A DNA stretch of 64,000 bases from NCBI GenBank assembly GCA_026182355.1, contig JAPFBL010000068.1, positions 3,923,001 to 3,987,000 of the forward strand. The letters run 5' to 3'. The notes below the pieces were generated by a model. It saw only the letters and a list, made by a program, of their open reading frames with translations. It made no database searches and was not told where the DNA came from. Source of the DNA: Hermatobates lingyangjiaoensis (lineage: Eukaryota; Arthropoda; Insecta; Hemiptera; Hermatobatidae). The position numbers and the translations under genes were made by a program. Every line of letters begins with the position of its first letter. Within the stretch, counting starts at the first letter, position 1. Positions 12,446 to 23,640 of the stretch are shown here, piece by piece.

Positions 12446-14208
12446 CCCATATTGCGACTTTGTCAAAAATTGAAGAAGTTTTTCTACATAATAAATATAT
12501 TTTTACATACAATTGAATTATCATGGGTATACACAAGTATATCTCAGTGATAACGAAAACAAATAAAGTTTTGTAAAATCCTTTGTAAAAGTTGTAAAAT
12601 AGATGAGTGATTTAGTTTTAAAAGAAGTTGTTAGTAACCTCTTTTTGTGGTAGTTCTCTTGTACATTCAAGAGATCTACTGTTGTATATATCTAAAGTTA
12701 AATATTACTCGATTACAACTTAAAACTGTTATTGCTCATTTGAAATACATAGAAACGTAATTATATTTTAATCTTCATAGTTATTGAATGCTATTTGATT
12801 ATTGTTACAATGAATTGAGAAATTGGCTGGAGTTAGACTCTCAAAACTCAAAAGAAGGGAATAGCGAGTTTAAGTAGAAACAGTGTTCGGAATAAAAGTA
12901 CTAACGAAGACTTTCCCATAAATCTCTCTAATTAGGTGCTGAGTAAAATGACAATACTGCTCTGATTTGGGATTAGCATTTTTCCGGTTGATAAGGAAGC
13001 TAACTTTATCAAACTTTCTGATAGCTCATGCAATTTGGCAAAAGAACAAAAAAATTGAAAAAAGACTTTTCCAAACTTAGTTTTTATGTGTAATGAGATT
13101 ATTTTGGGTAGAAAAAAAATTAAAAGATGCCTAATTGTTCCGGAAGACCTATTTTAAAATATAAAAAAAAAATTAAATCTGGAATTAATGTTGAAATCAG
13201 AAAAGCTATAGATCGGAAGCTATTGTTCAATGATAAGAGATGGACAAAGGTGGACGATATTCTCCTTAAGTTATATTTATCTCTTCTTGTAGACATCCTA
13301 ACCTCTGAGGGTTTTGATCGCATTCTGTCGTTAGCCAAGTGACTGGTTCTGGAGTCTAAAGGTCCAAAACCATTATTTAAAGTAATAATGCCTTAAATTC
13401 TCAATTTAACTATAATTTGAAGAATCTGAAGCAGAAATTTATCTAATTTGTAGTTGAAATATAATTTTGGTTGAGTAAAATAAATATTTATTTTTGATAC
13501 TTCTGTTAAAACAGTTTATTACCATTACAGACTGTCTATAACATTTTGATACTAATTTACAAAGTAAATATTGAATTTTAACTAAAATATAAATGGTAGA
13601 ATGAATTGAAGATAATCCTGTATGAAAGGTAAGGAAGAAAATGTAGGAGGTATGAAGGTAGCCCTCTTGGTATTCATTAATTATCTTCCTGTTATATTAG
13701 CAGTATTTAATTTATATTTATTGGGTTAATCATGTCACTCCCAGGATGTGTAGTGTGATATTTTATATTAGAAAATCAATATTATATACTTTAATATTAA
13801 AATATGTTAAAAAAATATTTGGCAGTATATAGTAATAGGGGTAAGATATTTTTTTTAATACATTCAGAAAAAAAAAGAGTCAATTAACAACAATAAATTA
13901 TTCATTCTTCGGTACTTGTTTCAATTATATTTAAAACTCTGCCCTAATGTGCCGTTTTGCTTTTGTGATCAATATGGGTAAAGATGTGTAATAGATGAAC
14001 GAGAAAAGAACCGTTTTAAGTATCACAAGTGTAGAACAGTAAAGGAGAAACATCGGGCGTTTGAATTGAGCACACTCTCAATCAGTTAATGAAAGCTGGG
14101 GAATCTACAGAGGTAGTGAATGCAAGTCAATTAATTGTATTATGTGGTAATAAATAGTTAAACGTATGTTTAATGGTTAGACTAATATTACTAACGGCTT
14201 CTTAGTGA
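12446..14208. other. No firm feature; one unassigned ORF
   Basis: The ORF at 13127-13342 encodes 71 lysine- and leucine-rich residues with no recognisable domain. The opposite strand is also open there, which argues for chance. No repeat shared with the rest of the window was found. Confidence 0.5.
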
Positions 14209-14493
14209 ATAGGAGAAGTTGGGCGATGGACGTACAAGTTCCTCCCATCAGTAAGATATCGCCTTACTCTAAATCACCTGAGGCCAGATTATTTGCTGGT
14301 TCAATTTCTCACTGGTCATGGCAATTTCGGTGAATATTTAATGAGATTTAAGTTGAAAAATAGTGTTGTATGTAGCTGCGGAGACACCAGAGAGTCGGTA
14401 TGGCATATACTCGAACATTGCCCAATATTTGAAATAATGAGACCCCGAGTTGAACTTTTATTTGGAAAGATTATTATTTTGAGGTTCTCTTAA
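14209..14493 (+). pseudogene. R1-like LINE ORF2 C-terminal fragment
   Basis: An open frame of about 95 codons carries the C-terminal signature of R1/LOA-type non-LTR retrotransposons. It has GRWTYKFLPSV, then LTGHGNFGEYLMRF about 30 residues later, then a C-C-H-C knuckle (VCSCGD, then HILEHC). In these elements the segment lies after the reverse transcriptase and contributes the C-terminal cysteine-histidine motif of the integration machinery. The RT and endonuclease domains are absent immediately upstream, and a stop precedes the frame near 14206-14208. This is a 5'-truncated dead copy. It resembles the degraded copy at 57450-57960. Confidence 0.85.
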
Positions 14494-15579
14494 TGTATTT
14501 TGGTTGGTGTATACCTACTTTTGGATGAGTGATTGTCTGTCAAAATTTGGTAAGTACTTAACAAGTCGCTTCGTTCTATAAATCTTAATGACATTTCGAG
14601 ACATGAAGGTGCTGGTATGGTCAAGATCTTTCCTATTTGCGGATAATATTGAAAAAGAAAAATCTGATATTTTTTGCTCTTTTTTCCTAAATATTCTGAT
14701 CCTTTCTTCTGGTTATCCTATAAACTTCTTATTAGGGCTTGTATTAATATGAATAATATATGTTGAAAATTCACTTCAGATGCTTACTATAAAAGAATTA
14801 TGAAGTTCCATCTGAGTCACTTGCTAGATTGGCTACAATACGATGATAATTTTATTATATTTCACAAAATTTAGATAGCCACATTAAAATAAATGAAGAT
14901 TTAAAACTGCCTGTTAAGGAATTTGACAATATATTGGCTCATGGTGAAGTTGAGCCTGCAATATTTCAGATTTTCCTCTGGCACAGGACTTTAGGTTGAA
15001 GAAAAGTCCACGTCATAAATACAAAAGTAAGACTTGCTCTTTTGGAAAAATTGAAATAAAAAAAAAATTTGTAAATCGTCAAACTACGAATTTTTTTTTA
15101 TTTTATGAACTAAATTGCAGTGTTTTGTTGATGCTTTGTAGATTGATTAAAAATTGAATCCTTATCAGGGAATTGAATGCATTACAATTGTAGTAAAGTG
15201 AAAAGATATTGAGTCCCGGTTTTGGACTCGCGTATTCCAATTTATTTTGCAAAGTTGTAATATAAAATATGTAAAACTACTCTCATAATATTTTAATATC
15301 CTAAGTCGAAAATTTTACAAAAAAAATATAAAATAATATTATAATTGTTTATTCAACATATCATAGGTTACAGACATAACTATAAATTGATTATTTGTGA
15401 ACAACAATAACAAAACACTGATCACGTACATAAGATGTTCCCAAGAATTAATTATAAATGTAGAAAATTTATTTTAATTTTTTATATGGGAGGATAAGGA
15501 TGCTGGCGTTCAAAGAAATAATCATTGAGAAATGACTGAATTAACATGAGACACGAAAGTTCATCTAAATAATATGCTT
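14494..15579. other. No firm feature; 45-codon coding-like patch
   Basis: The plus-strand frame ending at the stop 14997-14999 is open from about 14853. It encodes a mixed, coding-like peptide (INEDLKLPVKEFDNILAHGE in the middle). I do not recognise it, and no ATG or splice site stands out. The rest is AT-rich with no shared repeat. Confidence 0.35.
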
Positions 15580-15775
15580 TATATTAGAAATAGGTAAAAC
15601 CGTCATACCTCGTAAGATGATCCTGGAGTTGGAGCGCTTTCGGACGTTGTCCATCTTCGATCGCAAGAAACCTCGCAACAGTGGTTTGTTGCGATCGAAG
15701 ATGGACAATATCCGAAAGCGCTCCAACTCCAGGATCATCTTACGAGGTATGACGGTTTTACCTATTTCTAATATA
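15580..15775. mobile_element. Long hairpin, PLE-like terminal repeats head to head (family C)
   Basis: Two 87-bp arms (15580-15666 and 15689-15775) are reverse complements with only two mismatches that I see, around a 22-nt loop that can itself pair (AAACC with GGTTT). Each arm carries a hammerhead-like core. On the plus strand at 15696-15717 it reads CGAAGA, then GGACAATATCC, then GAAAG; the other arm reads GGACAACGTCC with a perfect 4-bp stem. Relative to the CTGANGA consensus the U4 position appears deleted. PLE terminal repeats are known to carry type I hammerhead motifs and to occur as inverted copies. The assignment is inferred from motif and layout, because no PLE reverse transcriptase is present. 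Confidence 0.6.
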
Positions 15776-17303
15776 AATCATACTAACCTCAGTGGTATTA
15801 ACATTATGCATGTATTTAAATAATATGCACTTCAGTATCTCACATACGGGTTCACGTTTTTGTACTCTTCTTCAAAACTATACTTTCACATTTCCAAATT
15901 TATATCTCTCCTCGTTGAAATAATAGATCTATTCAATATTAATGTAATATGACAATATTTTAAATGGTGCTATTCAGGGAACTGGTTGTAAAATACTGTG
16001 TATGTTCAGTTACTGAAAGTGCATTTAAAAAAATGAAATAATTGACTTAACACAATATATTTGCGAATGTACTTTGATTTCTTTTGCAGTTTATTTCTTG
16101 AGCGTGAGTCATGAAAAATCATGTTTTACGCTAAATGACAAATGATTGAAAACGGTTTACTTGTATACTATACCTTTATCAACTTGTTTTTCTTTCGACA
16201 AGCCACACATCAGCATTCGTGAAGGGGTGGAAAGTGTGACTCATTTGAATTTGGTACCAATTATTAGGTAATGTGCCATACTCACTACCAGGTTGTTCTA
16301 TATTGGAAGTTAATGGTAATTTTTACATTATTCAAGTGAGGGGCTGTTATTTGGGACTGTTAACCGGTATTTGACTCCATACCGTTAGAATTTTACAATA
16401 TTAAAGCTTTCATACTTTCATAATACCTCTTTTATATACGGCCCAGACAAACCATATAACATTGTTCTTGACCCGTTGTGAAAGAATTCATTCAATCCTA
16501 ATTAAAAGGCTGAGTTAAACTAAGCATTTAATAATTTAAAATATATGTTTTTCTACTAAACAAAAAGATATATTTAAATGATCGTATGTTTCTTTCAATT
16601 GTCAGTTAAATATAAAAGAAAACAGTTTTTACTCCGACTCAAAATATAATAGAAATTTGTGAAATAACTCATTGAAGCTAATTTAATTTTGTTTCAAGAT
16701 AAAAGTAAAAATAATCTATTAAAAAGAGAACAGGCTTGCTTCATTCCATTAATATAATTTTTAAGAGGTTTTACCATAAAATATCATCTTTAAAAAACTC
16801 TTTTATTCAATGACTTCTTTACATAATTTAAAAACAATCTTTTTTCAGATTTTAAGAAGAAAATTTACTTTTTGAGAGGATTGAAAAAATTAAATAAACG
16901 AATTTTAATTAAATTGGTTTGTCCGTTGAAAGGAGTTGTTAGCCTTTATGTTAAAGTGTGTTTTGGCCTAAGCTGGCATTGACTTTTTAATTTTTAATAA
17001 TTTTACTGCTTGTTTTAAAATTTTTATCAAGTATTATTGAGGGGATTTGTTCTGGTTTACAATATTATGTTAGCCTTCACGGCGGAAAAGAAAAGTTCTT
17101 GGTTCTGTTTATAAAAGAACACAATCAACTATTAGCAGTATACAAATTATTTGAATATATATATTTGTAAAATATGAGAGCAGTCCTTCATTTAAACATA
17201 TTTCGCTGAAGTCATTTTTTCTGTTTTTTTTTTCAAGTTTTCAAGTTTCCTAAATAATTTGTGAAAAAACATGACTTAAGTAAAATATGATCAATTATTC
17301 AAC
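15776..17303. other. AT-rich stretch, no feature seen
   Basis: No coding frame, RNA gene or shared repeat recognised. Confidence 0.55.
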
Positions 17304-17304
17304 G

Positions 17305-17362
<58 letters not shown>

Positions 17363-17364
17363 AT
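17304..17364. repeat. (TA)n microsatellite
   Basis: About 60 bp of TA units with one TTTA interruption. It directly abuts a family A PLE-like repeat, a pairing also seen at other PLE-like copies in the window. Confidence 0.95.
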
Positions 17365-17482
17365 GATTTCACATAAACAGGTGAAATAACAATCAATGAT
17401 CAAACCACAATAAGAAATGGGAAAACAAGACTAAGATCTTTCAACCATAACAAGCGGTCTTCGTCAGAGTCAAAAACCCAAC
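17365..17482 (-). mobile_element. PLE-like terminal repeat, family A, minus orientation
   Basis: Read on the minus strand it contains GTTGGGTTTTTGACTCTGAC, then a hammerhead-like core (CTGACGA, an ACCG-loop hairpin, GAAAGATCTTAGTC) and ends in GTTATTTCACCTGTTTATGT. The same string of blocks occurs at 26445, 32034, 41473 and 61149. In this copy CGGT of the hairpin is changed (CCATAACAAGCGG on the plus strand), weakening the stem. Its outer end joins a (TA)n tract. Confidence 0.65.
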
Positions 17483-18960
17483 TGACCAGGAGGGTCAGTG
17501 TTTTTTCATATGTTAATAATGAAATGTATTGCTTTTTCCATATTGTACTCATGTATAATGTTGATGTAACATACGCCATGTGTGCATTGTCAGTTTATCC
17601 TCAGCAGTAAAACTCGCTATTAACTCAGTATTTAATGAGGAATATGTTTTTTTTCCATAATTTGATTTTTTTTGGGAAATTCACAAACCTAAATAGTACA
17701 TTAGAATGTCTTATTTTAAATTTAATGTATAATTATGATATATCATAGTGTTTTGATGTTTTCTTTTTTATTATTTCTTTTTAAACCATAAGAAAAACTG
17801 AAACTTGTTTTCCTTGTAGTGATTAAATCTTGTAAATGGTGCGATTTAAAACAATGTTTTATAACAACAGAACTAACTTAAAACTGAGAGACTCCATTAA
17901 AATTAGAAAGTTAATCCCTCTTTTTAGAAACATAAATATTTATGAGCTCACTTTTAGGTCGGCTAAGTTAACTACAAGTTGAGTTGGCGGAAAGTACTGA
18001 AATTACATTACAGTTCAATTTGAAATGTTCTTCGGTTCTTTTAAAGAAACAGATTTTCACAAAAACACTCTAATAATGGTTAAGTCTTAGACAAACTGTA
18101 TTTCTTTAGAAATATATAAGAAGAAAGTCAATGAACATTTTCCATTGATTTATTCATTTTAAGGGAAACATCAATATATGTAATACTTAATATATTTCAG
18201 ATGTTGAAAGCAGTCAAAGAAGATAAATTTTCTAGTTATTTACAGTTTTCATTAAATTTACATTTTATTTGAGTCTTCTAGAAATTCTTTCATACTTCTC
18301 CCAAAATAATTGGACCATGCTAGTACCAAATTAACATTTTCCATAAATCAATGTATTCTAGAAATAGCTTTAAGTTTAAAACAAATATTTGTCTCTATAG
18401 AAATATTACAGAAAGTTTCTTTATGATTTTATTCACTACTGTGCGGGACACAATACATCGCTATATATGTGACAATATAGTAACATATTTTGTCCATGAG
18501 ATAAGAAATATGAATCATACGTCTGGATGATATAACATTGTCGTGATCATACTGTTTAATTTGAGGAAATCAATCAGAAAGTTAAGGTGAAATAATAGTT
18601 CTTATTTTTTATTTAGATAATTTTTTTATACATGTTTTTTAACAAATTTGTTATTTTCCTAATTTTTATTTTGAGCTATTTTTCGTTATCGATCGAACTC
18701 ATTTAGGTGAGAATGGCTGGAAGGATTGCATTTTAGACCTCGTTCAGTTCTCTTTGTCAATATTCAATGAAAATTCAATCAATGTTCTGGGAATGGAAAC
18801 AGAACCGTGTTACCAGTGAAACATGGTTTTTAGTGTATTGTTTCGTCAAAAATGATGTTAGCTGTAGATAAGGTTATTTTTATGAAGTTATTATTTATTT
18901 TGAAAGTTAGAGAGAAATGCTCCTTATAAAGCATTGTGTAATTTTATTATAAACTGATAG
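17483..18960. other. AT-rich stretch, no feature seen
   Basis: No coding signal, RNA gene or shared repeat recognised. Confidence 0.55.
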
Positions 18961-19145
18961 TTTTCTGACACTAAACAAACAAAACTACAAAACGTGTTTC
19001 GGTGTTGATGACGTTGTGTTTTCAGATTCATCTGTTATAATTAGAAGGCAAAAACAGGAATAACTGAATTAAATGAACCTTCTAACTGTAAGAAGGTAAA
19101 CCTGAAGAGGAACACAACATATTCTCAACACGTTGTTTGCTTTTG
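18961..19145. mobile_element. Diverged inverted pair with hammerhead-like cores (family D)
   Basis: The minus-strand copy (about 18986-19026) reads CTGAAAACACAACGTC, then CACCGAAACACGTTTTG. The plus-strand copy (19102-19140) reads CTGAAGAGGAACACAAC, then ATTCTCAACACGTTG. Shared blocks ACACAAC and AACACGTT place the two in inverted orientation about 80 bp apart. In the plus copy GAGGAA can pair with TATTCTC. Both cores are degraded. The call rests on the same core and layout seen elsewhere in the window. Confidence 0.45.
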
Positions 19146-19320
19146 ATAATAAAGTAGATTATGTCGAGACTTACTCCATGTTGTACAGGAACGAGTGACT
19201 GCATAGTGACTGATTGCACAACTAGTCTAGCTCGTATTTATTCAGAATTGTTATTAAATATGAAACCAAACTTGCGTGAATATAAACTAGAATTTATGTA
19301 GTTTGTTTGTTAAGATTGTC

Positions 19321-19366
19321 ACCTGAAGATGGCAATGTAGATAATTGAATATATAGCTCGAACTAA
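19321..19366 (+). mobile_element. Hammerhead-like motif, isolated
   Basis: CCTGAAGATGGCAATGTAG followed about 20 nt later by GCTCGAAC fits a CTGANGA, stem II, GAA(A)C order. Stem II would be long and imperfect. No inverted partner is visible nearby. Possibly the end of a PLE copy whose other half is 18961-19145. Confidence 0.3.
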
Positions 19367-20049
19367 AGATTGACTGTCTGAGGAACTGAAGAGTTCTTGT
19401 TTTATAACAACATTCTCTAAAGAAGTCAGTCTTAGAATTAGAGTAAAACCACAAATCTGTACTAGAGAGGAAAGCCACCTTCAAAGAACACAGCTTTTCA
19501 GTTACTTTTGATTGGTTCGGAGAACTAGCTCGTCGTTTGTTAGGATAATCGGTTCTTTGTTTAGGATGGAAATGATACTTTTTTTGTTGTTTATGATAAT
19601 ATGGTTACTATTTTTATGCAACATCTTCGATGATTCAACAGACATAAAATATCCTATTGGGTTCTATCTTACAACGAATAGTTCATAATGTTATAATATC
19701 GAAAGTGTACTGCTACATTAAAAATGATAAATGTTTACTCATGGTAATATGAGAATGTAGATAAATAAGAATGTTTATGAGGAACACTCACAATGACTGA
19801 TGTCTGATCTTAAATTGTTATCAACAAGATAGACAAATCTTGAAGTCTTAACTAAATCACTTTGACTTTCTTCGACATAAAAGGAGGTCATTATAGGCAC
19901 CTTCTAATCCATTAATTTGGTGCATTAATATTAATTAATTAACATTAACATTAATTACTACACAAATTAATCCAGAAACTGACTATATAATGGATTACAG
20001 TAATCTATAAAAAAAAAAATAGTATAAATATTGGATCTAAAACAATATA
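19367..20049. other. AT-rich stretch, no feature seen
   Basis: Nothing recognised beyond short TTAATTAA-rich self-complementary runs near 19925-19970. Confidence 0.5.
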
Positions 20050-20480
20050 CATTATGAACACTAAATACTATCCTCAGGGAGGTGTTATGAATGACCTAAT
20101 AGATATTCTAAATGATAAAGATTGTGATCTGCAAGGGTGTGCAGATGACAGTATTATGATAACGGAATGCATATTTGACTTAACTGTGCATATTTTGAGA
20201 TTATGCTCTATGATCAACAAATTGCTGTGAGATCGGTAAAAGAGAAATGACTGGATATAAATCCACCTAATACGGTCCTTATATGTACTTTTCTAAAGAA
20301 TAAGAAAAGGGGTCGTGAGAAATTCATTTATAATAATTCAGTTTAGAACTCTAATAAGTCTCTATAGATGAAAATTGGAGTCTCTTTCATGTTTTAAGCA
20401 ATGCTCTAAAATTTGGATTGAATATGTATTATTAAAAATGATAAGCACTTGCAAATTTCAAAAACAATACACTGGTCTAA
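20050..20480 (+). pseudogene. LINE reverse transcriptase fragment, R1-like
   Basis: In the plus strand the translation gives PQGGVMNDLIDILNDKD, then LQGCADDSIMITE, then a further segment with LDINPPNTVLICTFLKNKKR. This follows the order of motifs 4 to 6 of non-LTR reverse transcriptases: QGGVLSPLLW, YADD, and the LxVNPxKTxxVxFT(R/K) segment of the R1/LOA group. The catalytic box here reads CADD rather than Y/FADD. The residues expected between QGGV and the next helix (SPLLW) are missing, and stops and frame changes follow. It is a dead internal fragment with no 3' end visible. Confidence 0.75.
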
Positions 20481-21665
20481 ACTATAACGAAATGTAGGCC
20501 AGTAGTTAAGTTGTATTTTTAAATTTATAAGGTAGTGGTTAGTTTTGAAAGAAATAATTGTAACCTAAACTATGAGTTAGAGCTCCGTCATTGTGCCTGT
20601 GAAAAGAAAAAATGATGACAGAGTGAAGACTTCTAGCAGAGGGAAGTGTCAGAATATAATCATGCTTACCTCATTACTGCAAAAAGCTTCTGTCTGTAAC
20701 AAAGGTGAAAAACACGCCTTTTTCAAAGAGCCTTTGAGCTTTCATCAAAGTATTGATATATTCACTACTTTAGCACCAAAAATTGCCTAACATCCAAGAA
20801 AATCCTGTTATAACCTAATTAGATTCCAATTATTTTCAATGGTTATTCCTGAAGACAAAGAAACAAGCTTTTTTTTGTTCGGAAATCGAAAATCATTCGT
20901 GGTATAGATCGTGGTATTAGAAGTACTGTTCAAACTTCTATGCTCAAAATCAATTGTTATACTTTACTAATATATTGTTATGTATAAAAAGAATAAATAA
21001 TTAAATTTTATATTTAAATTTACGTCATTAGTAATCATACGAAGCGTTCAGCAGTTGTCTGTAAAGTTGTACTGGTGTGTGCTGTACCGCAATGACTGCT
21101 CACAAGTCACTGATAAGTTCATATAGCTTGAGTCATTTGTGATGATTGTGAAGTATTGCTTGAATGCAAACCTAAAAGTATTTTTTGTTGAGTGAGTGCC
21201 CAGCTTGTTTAACAAATTTAAAAATACTAGCACTTTTTTAAATGTAACAAATGCGCCATCATGTATCATTATTTGTCAAGTCAAAGAGATTCATGGGTCT
21301 AACATAATGGCTTATGTAGTGTGTCATTTATTCTACTCCTCAAACAGTAATTTTCTCCTCAGTACAAAAAATCGAATTATACAATAAGTTTTTGTTATAA
21401 AGACTCAACTATATTAATTTTCAAGTGTATTGTGTTCACTTACGACAAATATTTTAAATAAAATTTGAAAGGTCAGCATTGAGAGAAACTTTTGAGCCTG
21501 AAATACTGACGGAATCTTGACTTATTTTAATTTTATTCTATTAGACGCCAATATATTATTCAAACCGTTAACATATACATATATATGTTATGTTAAATGA
21601 CCTTTGTACTGTAGCATGAGTAAATTTCATTGACCACCATTCAAGTTTTCGCACCTGTGATTTGA
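20481..21665. other. No firm feature
   Basis: The plus ORF at 20593-20790 and the overlapping ORFs near 21048-21387 have no domain that I recognise. The minus frame at 21048-21269 has a weak transposase-like flavour that I could not substantiate. Confidence 0.45.
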
Positions 21666-21760
21666 ATCTTTCCAGTACCAAAAACAGTAGATCTCTAAAT
21701 GATTTATTCTCTTCAACTGACATGTTTCGGTCTCATTGACCATCTTCAGATTTATTCATA
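21666..21760 (-). ncRNA. Hammerhead-like motif in a PLE-like repeat (family E)
   Basis: On the minus strand, 21749 down to 21719, the sequence reads CTGAAGA, T, GGTC-AATGA-GACC, GAAAC, AT, GTC. This gives a perfect 4-bp stem II, the GAAAC box, a 2-bp stem III (AC with GT) around a 2-nt loop, and C17 as the cleavage base. A stem III this short is a hallmark of the hammerheads reported in PLEs. One extra T lies between CTGANGA and stem II, and stem I is weakly paired, so activity is uncertain. A (TA)n run follows at about 21870. Confidence 0.5.
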
Positions 21761-21904
21761 TTTGCAAACAAACTATTACTAGTAATTTCCACTATATTTT
21801 ATTATACATTCTTAATATAATACTATAACATAAAACATTTATAAAAGAAGGATTGCTCCCCAAATTTACAAATATATATATATATTATCAAACCACAAAA
21901 TATA

Positions 21905-22420
21905 AAGTTCAATGTGCATAAAGAAACATAGAGAAATAAAATCATGCACTTACTGTTGGATTAAACCAAAAATTAAAGACTGTAAGTGTGTGATTTTAAT
22001 TTCTCTATATTTCTTTATGTACATTGAACTATATTTGTCTTGTCGGATCGTATTTTCATCGAAAGAGTGTATATATAGAGATATATACACTTTTTCGTTG
22101 GAAATACGATCCAAAACGGACAAAAATAGTTCAATATAGACAAAAAAACATAGAGAAATCAAAAGAACACTCTTACAGTCTCTAATTTTCGGTTTGAACC
22201 GTCTTCAGGAGAGATAAGAGAGGGAAACCAAGCGCACTGGTTCAGAGACGGTCGGAGACCCAACCGTCCAACCGTCTCTGAACCAGTGCGCTTGGTATCC
22301 CTCTCTTATCTCTCCTGAAGACGGTTTAAACCGAAAATTAGAGACTGTAAGTGTGTCCTTTTGATTTCTCTATGTTTCTTTGTCTATATTGAACTATATA
22401 TATATATATATATATATTCG
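21905..22420. mobile_element. Three consecutive palindromes with hammerhead-like cores (family F)
   Basis: Palindrome 1 (about 21907-22030) pairs AAGTTCAATGTGCATAAAG with CTTTATGTACATTGAACT. Palindrome 2 (about 22043-22118) pairs GGATCGTATTTTC with GAAATACGATCC around a TATA-rich centre. Palindrome 3 has arms of about 127 bp (22126-22252 and 22271-22398), nearly identical, around an 18-nt loop. The right arm carries CTGAAGA at 22315-22321, then CGGTTTAAACCG, then AAAATTAGAGAC, a hammerhead-like core with a self-complementary stem II. Palindrome 1 repeats the outer part of palindrome 3 (AAAGACTGTAAGTGTGTG and AGAGACTGTAAGTGTGTC), so all belong to one family. The block ends in (TA)n. PLE terminal repeats in alternating orientation are the best fit. 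Confidence 0.6.
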
Positions 22421-22675
22421 ATGCGATGTTGACCAATGGGAGTAGAGTTACAGGTCCAAGCGTAAGGTCCCAGTTGCCCGCTGCTCAGCAAAAAGCCTTT
22501 GCGTTCTGCCAATAGGTATAGAGGTTGCACAGTCCCTCTGTGTTAAATGATGTTTGGCAGAAAACATTAGCCTCACTTTACAGTGAACTCCTGTTCCCTT
22601 TCTATTTTTGATTTTTGTGGTGGTTGGGTGTTGTTGTTGTTTACTATTTTCTGTTACGGATATTGCTGGATATTT

Positions 22676-22741
22676 AACTAACCGAGTACCGATAAACTTT
22701 AGTTTTGTTTCTATTCCACGGTCGATACTTTTATCAATATT

Positions 22742-22772
<31 letters not shown>

Positions 22773-23640
22773 AATATTGATAAAAGTATCGACCGTGGAA
22801 TAGAAACAAAACTAAAGTTTATCGGTACTCGGTTAGTTCTTCAGGTTCAAATTAAACTGTCATTGCCAACGTTTCAGTTTTTATTTAAAACCTTTCTCAT
22901 AGACAGAAGTATAAATTTTGAAACAGAAAAACTAAGTATTACATTATAAATTATTTTACAAAGAAAAATAGTCTGTGGATTTCAACAACAAATGTTGTTC
23001 ATTCAAACTGTACTGTAGTTTGATTGTAGTTTGATGCATTCAAACTGCATTTGTTGTTGAAATCCACAGACTATTTTTCTTTGTAAAATAATTCGTAATT
23101 TAATACTTAGTTCTTCTGTTTCAAAATTTATATATCTGTCTATAAAAAAGGTTTTAAATAAATACCAAAACGTTCGCAATGAGAGTTTAATTTGAATCTG
23201 AAGAACTGACCGAGTCTCAATAAACTTTAGTTTCGTTTTGTGTATATATACGAGTATATACACGAGTTTATATATGCAAAATTAAAGTTTATCAGGTCTT
23301 GGTCAGTTCTTCAGGTTCAAATTAAACTCTCATTGCCAACGTTTTGGTTTTTGTTTAAAATTTCTTTCATAGGCTCATATTACATACAAATGTTCTTTTT
23401 ATATACTCATAGAAACCCATAATTATGATCCCAAATATGTAAATATTGATAAAAGTGTCGACCGTAAAATAGAAACAAAATTTAAGTTTACCAGGACTCG
23501 GTCAGTTCTTTAGGTTCAAATTAAACCCTCATTGCCAACGTTTTGTTATGAACCTATGAAAAATGTTTTAAATAAAAACTGAAACGTTCGCCATGAGAGT
23601 TTAATTTGAACCTGTCTTCAACCTTTGAGTAATTTCATCG
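22676..23640. mobile_element. Array of alternating inverted PLE-like units (family B)
   Basis: A unit running TAAAGTTTATC, ACTCGGTCAGTTCTTCAGGT, CATTGCCAACGTTT, AAAACCTTT, ATAGTCTGTGGATTTCAAC occurs in alternating directions: reverse at 22676-22744, forward at 22771-22994, reverse at 23048-23241, forward at 23277-23400 and forward at 23436-23560, followed by a partial reverse at about 23562-23620. The first junction is a perfect palindrome with a TA core at 22745-22772. On the reverse units the sequence CTGAAGAACTGACCGAGT (for example at 23198) is hammerhead-like, with ACT pairing to AGT. Another forward copy lies 40 kb away at 63341. Head-to-head and tail-to-tail packing of truncated units is typical of PLE insertions. 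Confidence 0.6.
22745..22772. repeat. (TA)n core of a palindrome
   Basis: About 28 bp of TA units lie exactly between two 68-bp perfect inverted arms of family B. Confidence 0.9.

Noticed and set aside
15617..15823. 68-codon ORF
   Set aside because: It lies across the 87-bp hairpin, so its halves are reverse complements of one another.
21048..21269. Possible transposase remnant on the minus strand
   Set aside because: A few residues recalled transposon proteins, but no motif could be named and no terminal repeats flank it.
22608..22949. 113-codon ORF, the longest outside the piggyBac
   Set aside because: It runs straight through a perfect palindrome with a TA core, and the reverse units give similar ORFs (23003-23263). 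It is a by-product of the repeat.
22676..23640. CRISPR-like array
   Set aside because: The units alternate in orientation and are truncated variably, with no regular spacers, and the context is eukaryotic.
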